DNA of 64,000 nt from Novipirellula aureliae. Lineage in GTDB: Bacteria; Planctomycetota; Planctomycetia; Pirellulales; Pirellulaceae. Shown here piece by piece: positions 1-9,246 of this stretch. Location: positions 248,001 through 312,000 of the forward strand of contig NZ_SJPY01000004.1 in assembly GCF_007860185.1 (NCBI RefSeq), written 5' to 3'. Below the pieces are notes generated by a model. It was not told the DNA's origin, did not search any database, and saw only the letters and a list, made by a program, of their open reading frames with translations. A program made the position numbers and the translations under genes. Every line of letters starts with the position of its first letter. The first letter of the stretch is position 1.

Positions 1-1
1 G

Positions 2-2878
2 ACCGATTCGCGGGGCCTGTATAACGAAGCGAGCTCAGAAACGGGCGCTTCAATTAAATTAGTGTTTGATGGTACCGGAGAATTGGCGAGCGTGATTGAT
101 GCGGAGGGCGTTGAGGCCTTCTCGATCAGTTATGACAGCAACCAACAGGAAACCATGTTTGAGGACTCGTTGAACCATGCTCAAACGCGAGAGTACAACG
201 AGAAGGGGGAACTCGTTCGATTGGTGAATGAAACGGGGGCCGCGGTTCTCTTTGTCTACGATGCACTGGGACGCCAAATTCGCGTCGACTTGCCCGACGG
301 CGGCACGATCAAAAACGGCTATGATCCCGTCGGTCGCTTAATCACGCGAGAAGATCCTTCCGGTGCGACCACGACTTACGACTACGATCCGACAGGTCGG
401 TTAATTTCACAAACCGACCCGCTCGGCGGCATCACTCGCTATCAGTACGATCTGGCGGGACGGTTGACTCATGTGACCGATCGTGGCGACTATACGACCG
501 AGACCATTTACGATGATCGTGGACTTGCTGTCGAGACAGTTTTTGCAGACGGATCACGGATCCAACGCGAATACGACACCAAGGGTGAACTTATCGCCGT
601 GATGGATCCGCTGGGGCAGGTTCAACGATTCGCTTACGACCTAGTAGGCAACCTCGTCACCGTCATGAACCCGGACGGATCAAGTGCGCACTTCGTCTAC
701 AATGACGACAACTTGATTTCTGAGCAGACCGATGCCTTGGGGCGAACCACTCAGTTTCAATACGATGAAGCAGGGCGATTGGTCTCGAAGGTCTACCCCG
801 ATGGATCGACCGTAAGGACCATCTACAATGCAGCTGGACTTGTGACTTCGCAAATCGATAGCGATGGTTCCAAGACCGACATAACGATGGACCGTAATGG
901 GCGAGTCGTCGAACGTCGCTTCGCCGACGGACTAAGCGAATCGTTTGTCTATAACGATGATGGATCGCTTGCCGAAAGCATTAATGACCAAGGTACGACT
1001 CGATACCAGTATGACACGACGGGGCGACCAACGAAAATTGAATTTCCCAATGACACCGAGCTGATTTACACTTATGATGCTCGTGGCTTGAGGCAGAGCG
1101 TTACCCAGTCGTTCGCTGATGGCTTAGCGAAGACGACGCAGTACACCTACGATGAACTTGGGCGAATCAAATCGGTGACCACAACGGACGACGCGGTTGT
1201 CTCCTACCACTACGATTCTCGCGACAACGTCACCCGAATCGACTATCCAAACGGAATCGAAGCGGAATTCGCCTACGATTCATTTAGCCGAATGACACTT
1301 GCCCAGTACGTCCGTGGCGAAGAAGTGCTGGCGAGTGTGCAATATGCGTATGACGCAGCAGGACGGAGAAGCGAAGCCCGTTATGACAGTGGTCGTTTGG
1401 TAGAGTACAGCTACAATGATCGTGGATGGCTCGTCGACGAAACGCATTACGATGGCGATGGCTTGATCCTTTATCAACAATCACACTCCTATGACGCTGT
1501 GGGTAACGCGATCACCCGAATTGTTGGTGAGACGGAAACGACGCTCGTTTACAACTTGTTGGATCAAGTCGTCTCTAGCGGCATGGTTTCTTTTACCTAT
1601 GACGAAGATGGCCGACTGCAATCGAAAACGGTGGGCGAACAGACGATTGAATACCGCTATGATGCTGAAGGACAATTGATTCGGGTTGTTGGTAGCGACG
1701 TGGACGTGACGTACCAGTACGACGCGAGTGGCTATCGACTTTCGCGGTCCGTCGGCGATGAGGAAACAATTTATGCGAATGATCCGTTTGACTTGTCCGG
1801 CGTCACTCAAGTTGTCGGCGAATATCGAGACGAGGGTGCCGAGGCATTTTACTATGTCTACGGTGATCGCCCGCTGATTCAATCCGATGCCGCAGAGCAT
1901 CATCACTACATGTTGCTCGACGGATCAACCGACGTGATAGCCATCGCTGACGAATCGGGGGTGATCGCGGCGAGACACCAATACGATGCATTTGGAATGG
2001 TTATCGAGTCGGAAGGGAATTGGCCGAGTGAACTTGGTTTTGCTGCGGAGCATTTAGGAGGCGAAGAAGGACTGGTCTACCTGCGGGCGCGTTACTACGA
2101 TCCGGTTCTCCAGCGATTCATATCAAGAGACCCCGCTCAAGGGGATCTGGCAGATCCTCAATCGCTACATCGATACCTCTATGCAAATAACAACCCCGTC
2201 ACCTATGTGGATCCGACTGGCGAGACTCCGTTTTCACTCGCGGAAGTTCAGGTTGCCTCGACCGTGACGGGTGGCTTGATTGGGGGCGTGTTCTCCTTCG
2301 TCGGCGCCTATGCGGGTGGCAAACGCGGTTTCGCACTCGTAACAGAAACATTTATTGGAGCTGCGTTTGGAGCGTTTGGCGGTGCATTTGGTGCGTCGCT
2401 TTCGAAGGCCTTTACGAGTTCGACCGTCGTGGCCAAAGCAATCTCAAATCCGCTGGTTGCAAAATATGCAGGCCGAATCGCCTACGCGATCCCGCCGACA
2501 GTCGCCAGTTTTACCGAGGATGTGACCAAAGGGATCAACAGCGGCGACATTAAGAACGCCAGATTCACGCGAGACGTCTTTTTTAATGCAGGTGCAAATC
2601 TGTTCTTTAATGTTCTGGTCGGGCCGGGCGTCGTTGACATTCGCGAAATCCGTCCTGTACTGAATGCGACTAGTCAAAAGCTGGTCAACAATGGAACCAC
2701 CTTCTACAAAATCTTGACCTCAGCAGAACGGGCAGCACTCAAAGCCAAGTATACGGAACGTCTCGGCGAGTTGGTCAAACACACCTTGCATCTCAATCCA
2801 AGTAACCTTTCCAAGAGCGAGGAGGTGCTGCTGGATTTCATGTTCAATTTAGTCAAGATTATTCAAAGCGCGGTTTAG
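2..2878 (+). CDS. RHS/YD-repeat protein, 5' end outside the window
   Basis: The frame is open from base 2, so the first in-frame start (GTG at 62) is not the true start and the N-terminus is missing. The visible ~958 residues are mostly YD repeats (pattern xxYDxxGRLxxxxDPxG) from about base 200 to 1750, as in RHS and wall-associated proteins that form a large beta cage. The RHS core signature follows: 'YLRARYYDPVLQRFISRDP', then 'YLYANNNPVTYVDPTG' ending near base 2221. After the core comes a tail of about 218 residues with a glycine/alanine-rich hydrophobic stretch (around 2260-2410, 'GGLIGGVFSFVGAYAGG') and a charged C-terminus. In RHS proteins this variable tail often carries the effector; I do not recognise a toxin fold here. 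No immunity-like gene follows on the same strand. Family call is firm; export and function are inferred. Confidence 0.9.
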   Translation, partial: TDSRGLYNEASSETGASIKLVFDGTGELASVIDAEGVEAFSISYDSNQQETMFEDSLNHAQTREYNEKGELVRLVNETGAAVLFVYDALGRQIRVDLPDGGTIKNGYDPVGRLITREDPSGATTTYDYDPTGRLISQTDPLGGITRYQYDLAGRLTHVTDRGDYTTETIYDDRGLAVETVFADGSRIQREYDTKGELIAVMDPLGQVQRFAYDLVGNLVTVMNPDGSSAHFVYNDDNLISEQTDALGRTTQFQYDEAGRLVSKVYPDGSTVRTIYNAAGLVTSQIDSDGSKTDITMDRNGRVVERRFADGLSESFVYNDDGSLAESINDQGTTRYQYDTTGRPTKIEFPNDTELIYTYDARGLRQSVTQSFADGLAKTTQYTYDELGRIKSVTTTDDAVVSYHYDSRDNVTRIDYPNGIEAEFAYDSFSRMTLAQYVRGEEVLASVQYAYDAAGRRSEARYDSGRLVEYSYNDRGWLVDETHYDGDGLILYQQSHSYDAVGNAITRIVGETETTLVYNLLDQVVSSGMVSFTYDEDGRLQSKTVGEQTIEYRYDAEGQLIRVVGSDVDVTYQYDASGYRLSRSVGDEETIYANDPFDLSGVTQVVGEYRDEGAEAFYYVYGDRPLIQSDAAEHHHYMLLDGSTDVIAIADESGVIAARHQYDAFGMVIESEGNWPSELGFAAEHLGGEEGLVYLRARYYDPVLQRFISRDPAQGDLADPQSLHRYLYANNNPVTYVDPTGETPFSLAEVQVASTVTGGLIGGVFSFVGAYAGGKRGFALVTETFIGAAFGAFGGAFGASLSKAFTSSTVVAKAISNPLVAKYAGRIAYAIPPTVASFTEDVTKGINSGDIKNARFTRDVFFNAGANLFFNVLVGPGVVDIREIRPVLNATSQKLVNNGTTFYKILTSAERAALKAKYTERLGELVKHTLHLNPSNLSKSEEVLLDFMFNLVKIIQSAV

Positions 2879-3229
2879 GTCCACGCCACACTGTAACTGT
2901 TTCGATTGTAACAGATCACAGATGGTGCCACCCACTAACCGATTGACTTGATTGCGTTTATCCTACCATTTGGGTTCTTCTTTCGTTGCGTCTCTCAGGA
3001 TATGTGGGCGATGGTCTGGGCGTCGCTCAGTTCCATGTCAGCAGACTGGCGGACGTGGGTTTTGGCTTTGCAGATAGCGGAACGAGTGACTTTGCACTGG
3101 CGTATCAAGCCAAATCCAATACGAATTCGAGGGGGCTTGCTGCGGGTTGTGATTGTGCTATCTGGGTTGGCTAACACCGTCCCATTTGCGTGCATGACAG
3201 GGTTTGCAATACCAGGATTGAAGTCCCGC
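2879..3229. other. Intergenic gap, no convincing gene
   Basis: 351 bases between the RHS gene and the convergent diadenylate-cyclase-domain gene. Small overlapping ORFs on the plus strand (2948-3325, 2986-3174) have no recognisable motif and the longer one runs into the opposite-strand gene, so I do not call them. The GC-rich inverted repeat CCCGCC (3225-3230) / GGCGGG (3239-3244) overlaps the stop codon of the minus-strand gene; it lacks a T-run, so it is at best a weak terminator. Confidence 0.5.
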
Positions 3230-4186
3230 CTACGCTTCGGGCGGGTTGCTGCTGGTGGGTGGTTCGAAGTTGAACTCCTGCCATTTCACATTCTTGTCCA
3301 TCGGTTCGATTCGCATCACCAGTAGCCCGTTTTGGTAGAGCCGGACGGTTCCGGTGGATTGGCTAACGACGACCGAGATCGCTTTGGTTTTTTGGCTGAT
3401 CGCCGCCGCGGCCCAGTGCCGGGCACCGAGTCCTTTGCTCATCGTCAATGCGTCGTGGGAAACCTCTAGCATTTGGCGGCTTTTTTCGATCACACCATCG
3501 CTATTGATAATAAACGCACCATCTAATTGAGCGATTTCCTTGGCGTCTTCTTGAACCTTTTTGTCGAGCAAATTCCGTTGTCTGCGGTTGTAACCTCGAA
3601 ACGGATCGACTCCGCTGTCGTTGGCATGATCGAGCACATGACGGGTATCACCGACGACGAAAAGCGTGCCGACGGGTTTGCCTTCACGGCCTTCGCGGCC
3701 AATTTGTGCCGCCAAATCGATGACCGCTTTGATTGTTTTTAGAGGGACGCGACTTTCGATCGATTGCAGGTCGCGGACGGTTAATTGCCGCATGCGTTCG
3801 TCGATTTGCAAATGGCTGATCGAATCGAGTCGGCCTTGTTGAAAACCGCTGTAAAGAGCGATCACCTCACCATTGGTACGAATGAATTCATCTGCTGCGG
3901 ATTCGAGCAAGGCATGTTGAAGTCGCTCGAGCAACGGCGCTTTTTCCTTGTTCAGCGCTAACGGCTTGAGACCCGCCTCCGCAGCACCTTCTAGGTCCTC
4001 GGGGGAGTCGACAGCCACGATGATTGGTTTGTCGATGGGTTGGACCAACTCCGCGATCTTTTTCCAATCCGTCGAGCCATCTAACAACATCAACATCGCA
4101 TCAGCATTACGGTCGCGCATCAAAGCAGCTGCGGTGCGGATCATTGCCGCATTGTGTTTCGTTAGACGTTGTGTCGCCACCTGCAA
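3230..4186 (-). CDS. Diadenylate cyclase (DisA_N/DAC domain) protein
   Basis: 318 residues. The C-terminal part (about residues 165-300) has the diadenylate cyclase core: 'LDGAFIINSDGVI' with the DGA motif, then 'GLGARHWAAAAISQ' and 'SVVVSQSTGTVRLYQNG', the positions of the RHR and SEE-like blocks. Proteins with this domain make cyclic di-AMP from two ATP. The N-terminal ~140 residues form an alpha/beta domain without membrane segments, an arrangement more like archaeal DacZ than membrane-bound CdaA or DNA-scanning DisA. The third residue of the RHR motif is Trp (RHW), so activity should not be assumed. The start is TTG at 4186; a GTG (4180) or ATG (4144) are alternatives. It lies 212 bases downstream of flhB on the same strand. 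Confidence 0.85.
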   Translation of the reverse strand: MQVATQRLTKHNAAMIRTAAALMRDRNADAMLMLLDGSTDWKKIAELVQPIDKPIIVAVDSPEDLEGAAEAGLKPLALNKEKAPLLERLQHALLESAADEFIRTNGEVIALYSGFQQGRLDSISHLQIDERMRQLTVRDLQSIESRVPLKTIKAVIDLAAQIGREGREGKPVGTLFVVGDTRHVLDHANDSGVDPFRGYNRRQRNLLDKKVQEDAKEIAQLDGAFIINSDGVIEKSRQMLEVSHDALTMSKGLGARHWAAAAISQKTKAISVVVSQSTGTVRLYQNGLLVMRIEPMDKNVKWQEFNFEPPTSSNPPEA

Positions 4187-4311
4187 TCTCAGGACAAAAA
4201 GAGGAACGTGAAAGAAAGATCAAGCATGCCTATCAAGTATTGACCACGTAGCGGAAAGCGGCAAGCAGATTGGCCAGGAAATCTGGCAAATTGAACGGTA
4301 TTATGTAGCCG

Positions 4312-4326
4312 CGTCTCTCCGAGACG
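4312..4326. repeat. Perfect hairpin with three-base loop
   Basis: CGTCTC, loop TCC, GAGACG between flhB and the diadenylate cyclase gene. On the minus strand the loop reads GGA closed by C-G. A second inverted pair, CAGGCTT (4343-4349) and AAGCCTG (4382-4388), flanks the flhB stop side. Neither is followed by a T-run. One of a set of similar hairpins in this window. Confidence 0.6.
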
Positions 4327-4398
4327 TGACGTTTCCGTGAGACAGGCTTTTCGTTGCTCGTGCTTGAGAAGAGACGCATGGAAGCCTGCCCCGTTGTT

Positions 4399-5475
4399 TT
4401 ATCCTGCTTTCGGCACCTGCTTGCCTTGCAATTGGTATACGTATCGCAAGACTTCGGCGACGGCTTGGTACTGATCCGCCGGGATCGATTCGCCAATGTC
4501 GACCGTTTTGTAGAGCAATTGGGCCAACGGTTTACGCTCAACCACCGGTACACCATTTTCAAGTGCCAAACGGCGGATCCGCTGGGCCACCGAACCGGCT
4601 CCCTTGGCCAATACGATCGGAGCTTGCATCGTTTTCGGATCGTACTTGATCGCGATCGCTAACTCGGTCGGATTCGTCACCACTGCGTCGGCCTTCGGCA
4701 CTTCGCTGGCGATTCGTTGCTGCATCATTTGGCGTTGGACTTGACGGCGCCGTTGGGCGACTTGCGGGTCCCCTTCGCTCTCTTTCATCTCGTCGCGTAC
4801 CTCCTGGTCCGTCATCATCAGGTCTTGCTCGAATTTCCACTTTTGGAATGCATACTCCAAAATAGCCAAGACGAACAATGCACCGCCGACCCAAACGCAA
4901 ACGCCAAGCAAACAATGAAACATCGTGGAAGCGATTTGTGGGATCGACATCGATGCCAAACCCAGTATCGGTTCTTGGTACTTTCGTACTGCGAAATAAG
5001 CAACAACGCCGATGATGCCAACTTTAAAGATCCCGAACCCCAGCTTGGCAACACCCTGGACCGAAAGAATCCGTTTGGCACCCGCTAGCAAACTCAAGTG
5101 ACTGAGTTTGGGAGCGAGTTTTTGGGGCGACAAAACCAGTCCGCTCTGAGTGACATTGATCAAAATCGCGGCGACCATCATCGTTAGCATGATTGGCACC
5201 GTTGCGATCCCCAACCGAGTTGCGGTCGTCAGCAGCCAATTCGAGGCATCGTTGGTATTCGGCGAGGCGATGCGGGGCGTTGAAAGGGCATCGGCAATGG
5301 ATCCTGCTAGCATCTCGGTTGCCGGTCCGCCGAGCATCCAAAGTGATCCCAAGGCAGCCAAGAGAAGCGCGGCCGACGTCAAGTCTTGGCTGCGAACGAC
5401 TTGCCCCTCTTCACGCGCCTGGCGACGTCGTTTATCGGTTGCGGAATGCTTCTTGTCGGCACCACTATCGGCCAT
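4399..5475 (-). CDS. flhB: Flagellar type III export protein FlhB
   Basis: 358 residues, the usual FlhB length. The N-terminus has the family's basic 'SATDKRRRQAREEGQV' segment, followed by four hydrophobic segments (around residues 30-55, 85-110, 140-165, 180-205) and a cytoplasmic C-terminal domain. FlhB is the export-gate switch protein that changes substrate specificity from rod/hook to filament proteins after self-cleavage at an NPTH motif. Here the motif reads N-P-T-E ('VVTNPTELAIAIKYD'; codons AAT CCG ACC GAG), so the normally conserved His is Glu. The Asn-Pro scissile pair is retained. Start ATG at 5475. It is the last gene of a minus-strand cluster fliP-fliQ-fliR-flhB, 7 bases after fliR, presumably co-transcribed. 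Confidence 0.96.
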   Translation of the reverse strand: MADSGADKKHSATDKRRRQAREEGQVVRSQDLTSAALLLAALGSLWMLGGPATEMLAGSIADALSTPRIASPNTNDASNWLLTTATRLGIATVPIMLTMMVAAILINVTQSGLVLSPQKLAPKLSHLSLLAGAKRILSVQGVAKLGFGIFKVGIIGVVAYFAVRKYQEPILGLASMSIPQIASTMFHCLLGVCVWVGGALFVLAILEYAFQKWKFEQDLMMTDQEVRDEMKESEGDPQVAQRRRQVQRQMMQQRIASEVPKADAVVTNPTELAIAIKYDPKTMQAPIVLAKGAGSVAQRIRRLALENGVPVVERKPLAQLLYKTVDIGESIPADQYQAVAEVLRYVYQLQGKQVPKAG

Positions 5476-5482
5476 GATTCAA

Positions 5483-6277
5483 TCACCAAAGGTTGTTGAG
5501 ACGGTCGATGGTTTTGGCTAGCTCATCTTGGAAAATCAAGCTTACTGATCCTATCGTCAATGTGGTGACTACCAATAACGCCAATGCATTCAGACTAAGT
5601 CCAATCGCCAAGACGTTGATCTGTGGCAGCGTACGGCTGATGAGTCCGGTCAGTAGATTGCTCAATAGAAGTGTAGCTACGACGGGAGCCGAGACACGGA
5701 TTCCGGCGACCACGCCAGCGCTTAATTGTTCGACGATCAAGCTCATCATCGAATCGCTAAAGGTGACATTCCCCGCCGGCAACGCATCGAAACTATCGAC
5801 CAGAACTTGTAGAATCATTCGATGACCTCCGACACAGAACATGACCGCGGTGACAAAAATTCCAATGAACGTAGCGAGTGTCGGCATATTGCTCTTGGTT
5901 GTCGGATCGACCGAGTTGGCAAGCTGCATCCCCCCGGTACTACTCATCGCTTCGCCCGCTAACTGAAGCCCTGTCACGATCAGTTGGATCGTTGCACCGA
6001 TCAGCAAACCAATGATTCCCTCGCGCGCGATCGCGATTGCAAGGTCAACTAGGTTGTCAAGGGCTGGCAGCGAACCGGGGTCAAGATTGGCGGCGACGGG
6101 GGGAAGCAACAACACCGTCATCGTGACGGCTAAGAAAGCTCGTACCCGCCGGGGCACACCGACACCAACCGCGGGCATCGACATCAGCAACGTGCTGAGC
6201 CGAGTCAGGACAAGGACACCGAGGACGAGATGGTCGATGGCGTACTGGACGAACGATTGGAATTCCTCCGATCCCAT
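5483..6277 (-). CDS. fliR: Flagellar export apparatus protein FliR
   Basis: About 264 residues, highly hydrophobic with roughly six membrane segments, typical of FliR, a component of the FliPQR export pore in the inner membrane. Recognisable family stretches include 'FLAVTMTVLLLPPV' near residue 50, 'GAMMSSTGGMQLA'-like 'AGEAMSSTGGMQLANSVDP' near 115 and the C-terminal 'LPQINVLAIGLSLNALA'. I chose the ATG at 6277, which overlaps the fliQ stop by one base (TGATG) and has an AGGG about 8 bases upstream; a TTG one codon earlier (6280) is the alternative. The overlap indicates translational coupling with fliQ. Confidence 0.96.
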   Translation of the reverse strand: MGSEEFQSFVQYAIDHLVLGVLVLTRLSTLLMSMPAVGVGVPRRVRAFLAVTMTVLLLPPVAANLDPGSLPALDNLVDLAIAIAREGIIGLLIGATIQLIVTGLQLAGEAMSSTGGMQLANSVDPTTKSNMPTLATFIGIFVTAVMFCVGGHRMILQVLVDSFDALPAGNVTFSDSMMSLIVEQLSAGVVAGIRVSAPVVATLLLSNLLTGLISRTLPQINVLAIGLSLNALALLVVTTLTIGSVSLIFQDELAKTIDRLNNLW

Positions 6278-6558
6278 CAAGGCGACCCTGCGTTAACAAA
6301 TATCATGCGAGTGAACTCGACCATGTGCTCGATCAACCAAGGGGTACAGGCAATGAGGACAGCAGCCATCGCCAATATTTTGGGAACAAATGCCACGGTT
6401 TGATCTTGGATTTGGGTCAAAGCTTGCAAGAGACCAATCGTCAAACCCGCCGCCATGCCAACGAGCAGCATCGGAGCGGCCGTGATAACGGCTGAAACCA
6501 TCGTCGTTCGGCAAAGGTCAACCGCCGTCGCTGTATCGATCATCGTGCTTATTCTCAT
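6277..6558 (-). CDS. fliQ: Flagellar export apparatus protein FliQ
   Basis: 93 residues (88 from a second ATG at 6543), two membrane segments, the normal FliQ size. The family core 'GLLQALTQIQDQTVAFVPKI' around residues 43-62 is clear. FliQ packs with FliP and FliR to form the helical export gate. It sits between fliP and fliR in the conserved order; the 89-base gap from fliP holds no other gene. Start choice between the two ATGs is uncertain. Confidence 0.95.
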   Translation of the reverse strand: MRISTMIDTATAVDLCRTTMVSAVITAAPMLLVGMAAGLTIGLLQALTQIQDQTVAFVPKILAMAAVLIACTPWLIEHMVEFTRMIFVNAGSP

Positions 6559-6647
6559 TCGTATAGGGTGATCCCGCGGCCATGGCCGCAGGTATCCTTA
6601 CTCGTTACAAAGTAGGAGTTTGGGAACAATCTTGCTTGAGGTATGAC

Positions 6648-7508
6648 TCATCCCAATGTTCCAAAACTGTTCATTAGCATCTCGACCACCAATCGCCACC
6701 CGTCGACTAACACAAACAATAGCAACTTGAATGGCAACGAGATAATCGCTGGTGGCAACATCAGCATCCCCATCGAAATCGTGACGCTGGCGACTACCAA
6801 ATCGACGATTAGGAATGGCAGATAGATCTGAAATCCCATCAAGAACGCCGTCTTGAGCTCACTCAAGATAAATGCGGGCAACAGCACTCGCAGCGGAACG
6901 TCTTCAAACGAACTTGGTGCTGTGGCGTCGGGATCCATATAACCATAAAACAGATGAACGTCATCATGGTTCCCAGCAACATCAATTTGCCGTGACATGA
7001 AATCGCGAATTGGTATCGAGCCCGCTTCGTAGGCTTCTTCCATCGACATCGTAACGTCGGGATTGGTGTAAGGTTCGATCGCGTCATCATAGACGCGAGT
7101 CCATACGGGGGTCATCACGAACAAGGTCATGAACAACGCGATGCTCGTCATCACTTGACTCGGCGGCATCGATTGAAGACCAATCGCCTGTCGCAGCAAA
7201 CCGAGCACAATGATGATGCGGACATAGCAAGTGGTCATCAACAACACCGCCGGAGCCATGCTGAGGACGGTCAAAAGCAGCAGCACCTTCAAGCTACTCG
7301 TCAATCCCTCGGGGCTCGTCCATTGCTCGGGGCCACCACCAAGGACATCAAGCGTTTGAGCCGGAATTTTAAGTGGTTCAGGCTGGACGATCGACGGGGC
7401 CGCTGTTTGCGACGCTGTTTGCGGAGACGCTTGTTGTGCGACCGCTTTGGGCGCAGCAACGACCGCAAGCATTATTAGGAAAATCAAAATGGTCGCAAAA
7501 CGTTTCAA
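6648..7508 (-). CDS. fliP: Flagellar export pore protein FliP
   Basis: 286 residues. The N-terminus has a cleavable-type signal ('FATILIFLIMLAVVAAPKAVAQ') and a Gln/Ala-rich linker before the FliP core. The core shows 'TVLSMAPAVLLMTTCYVRIIIVLGLLRQAIG', 'PPSQVMTSIALFMTLFVMTPV' and the C-terminal 'MGMLMLPPAIISLPFKLLLFVLVDGW', all given here only as overlapping short landmarks of the FliP family; each is visible at about residues 80-110, 115-135 and 245-270. FliP forms the main ring of the export gate. Start is TTG at 7508 with GGAG about 9 bases upstream. First gene of the visible minus-strand flagellar cluster; fliO/N/M are not upstream in this window. Confidence 0.95.
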   Translation of the reverse strand: MKRFATILIFLIMLAVVAAPKAVAQQASPQTASQTAAPSIVQPEPLKIPAQTLDVLGGGPEQWTSPEGLTSSLKVLLLLTVLSMAPAVLLMTTCYVRIIIVLGLLRQAIGLQSMPPSQVMTSIALFMTLFVMTPVWTRVYDDAIEPYTNPDVTMSMEEAYEAGSIPIRDFMSRQIDVAGNHDDVHLFYGYMDPDATAPSSFEDVPLRVLLPAFILSELKTAFLMGFQIYLPFLIVDLVVASVTISMGMLMLPPAIISLPFKLLLFVLVDGWRLVVEMLMNSFGTLG

Positions 7509-7924
7509 ACCGTCGTCGCTCCATCGGTGTGGCCTGTCGGTCAGAGTGTTGGTGCAACTTTAGTGAAAATCGACCGAAAAATGAAAGAGAGATTTTGGAG
7601 GATTCGAGCTCGCATCCCTCACCGACCGAACGATCGAAAATTCTTTTTCTTGAGAATGCAGGAAAGCTGCGGATGCCGGGGCCGGTGACGACTACGTCAA
7701 CTTTTCCGAGCTTGAGTGGTTGTCATTGGGCATCGGCTACCGGTGATTAGCCATTCCCGACCCCTCGCACGCTTTGTTCCCGTACCTCTACCAGGGGCCG
7801 GTTTGCCTAGAAATAACGGATATACCCTGCTCTTCGTGCAAGACCGATCGAGCTTGATGCTTCCTAAGTCCGATAAAGAAGACAGACTAAAGCAATAAGC
7901 TCAATATGAAGGGGCAAAAATCGA
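7509..7924. other. Divergent intergenic gap
   Basis: 416 bases between fliP (minus) and the first diguanylate cyclase (plus), so promoters for both should lie here. No ORF with recognisable content. I looked for a GEMM-type c-di-GMP riboswitch upstream of the GGDEF gene and did not see its conserved core. A purine-rich GAAGGGG about 10 bases before the ATG at 7925 is a plausible ribosome binding site. Confidence 0.5.
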
Positions 7925-8992
7925 ATGAGCATTTGCATCAAAGAAAAACGAAAAAGGCAAGGCGAGGACGTCACCAAAGCGTTTGGCTATGCCAAAGAGG
8001 CGCTTGGGTATGTTGCCAAGTTCCGAACGCCACCAACGCCGAATGTGTACGAGGTTTGGTATCGCTATGCCGAAGGCCAGCTGCAGGCCCTTCGTGATCA
8101 ACTTTCTTATGCTGTCAATGACGCCCAGACCGCTGATTACGAACTGCTGTTAAAGCTTTACAATCAGTACTTCTCAACCAATGATACCGGTGAACTGAGC
8201 TACCAACTTGGCGAGCAGCTATCGTTTGCGATCGGAAATGTCGAATCGATCATCTCCGATCAGCTTACCGCCCAGGATGAATTCAAGACCGCCATTGGTT
8301 CAGCAAGCGATGCGATCGACCACCAGGACAAGGATGTTTCTCCAGATATTCTGCAAGCATGTCTTGCTTCAATCCTTGATAGCAATAAGCAGATGCAAAG
8401 GCAGTTAAGCAAGATGGCCAGCCGACTCGACGAATCGCGCAATCAGGTTGGCCAGTTGCGGGAGAACTTCATTGAGTCACAGAAAAAGCTGATGACAGAT
8501 CCGTTGACCGGTGTTGGCAACCGCCTGTTCTTTGACAACTGTCTGAACAATGCGATCGAGAGCCCCGACCGTGCAAAACGCCATGTTTTTTTGTTGCTAA
8601 TTGATCTCGATAATTTCAAATTGGTCAACGATAGCTTTGGTCATTCGACGGGAGATCAGGTATTAAAATACGTTAGTTTGCATTTGCAGCGTCTCGTCGT
8701 AGGCGGCTCCGTTGCCCGCTATGGAGGTGATGAGTTTGCGGTCTTTATTACGACCGATAATCTGAACGACGGTGTCCAACATGGTGATGCGATTTGCCAA
8801 TTCTTTGCCAAGAACAGGTTGTCCGTTAACCAAACCGGTGAGATGTTGGGGAAATTGACCACGTCGATTGGCGGGGCGTTGCTGCGAAGCGAAGACAGCA
8901 GTTCGAGCTGGTTCGAGCGTGCGGATCGCTTGCTGTATAGCTCGAAAAACGCAGGGCGAAACCGAGTGATGGTGGAGAGGAAGATAAAATAG
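7925..8992 (+). CDS. GGDEF diguanylate cyclase, paralogue 1
   Basis: 355 residues. The C-terminal GGDEF domain (about residues 185-350) has 'DPLTGVGNRLFFD', the metal/substrate region 'LLLIDLDNFKLVND' and an intact 'RYGGDEFAVF' (GGDEF at 267-271), so cyclic di-GMP synthesis from GTP is expected. The allosteric I-site RxxD five residues before GGDEF is absent, which suggests no classical product inhibition. The first ~165 residues are a soluble, mostly helical region with a conserved 'TPPTPNVYEVWYRYAEG' block near residue 35 that is repeated in the next gene; I do not recognise the sensory function. No signal peptide or membrane helix, so it is cytoplasmic. Follows by 254 bases its paralogue on the same strand. 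Confidence 0.93.
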   Translation: MSICIKEKRKRQGEDVTKAFGYAKEALGYVAKFRTPPTPNVYEVWYRYAEGQLQALRDQLSYAVNDAQTADYELLLKLYNQYFSTNDTGELSYQLGEQLSFAIGNVESIISDQLTAQDEFKTAIGSASDAIDHQDKDVSPDILQACLASILDSNKQMQRQLSKMASRLDESRNQVGQLRENFIESQKKLMTDPLTGVGNRLFFDNCLNNAIESPDRAKRHVFLLLIDLDNFKLVNDSFGHSTGDQVLKYVSLHLQRLVVGGSVARYGGDEFAVFITTDNLNDGVQHGDAICQFFAKNRLSVNQTGEMLGKLTTSIGGALLRSEDSSSSWFERADRLLYSSKNAGRNRVMVERKIK

Positions 8993-9246
8993 GTTGCTTG
9001 CCGCTTGTTATCAGGCTCCTGCGTGATGATGCGGTTTACGGAGGTTCCTGGCTCTCAAGACCAGTTGTAGGGGCGAGATCCCCGGCCATCCGTTTCACGT
9101 CGAGAGCCGTGTTGCGAGTTTATCGTTCCGTCAGCTGAAGCGAACTCAATTGTTTTTTCGCCAATTGTATCAATGATCGGTGTCCAAATTCCGATGACAT
9201 CCTTGTGGGGCAACTGGATTCACCTGTCGAGACAAGGGAACATCAA

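Noticed and set aside
2948-3325. 125-residue plus-strand ORF after the RHS gene (possible immunity gene)
   Set aside because: It runs 96 bases into the confidently coded opposite-strand gene, has no start site support and no recognisable features.
7700-7924. GEMM c-di-GMP riboswitch before the GGDEF gene
   Set aside because: The conserved core sequence and two-helix arrangement could not be found by eye.
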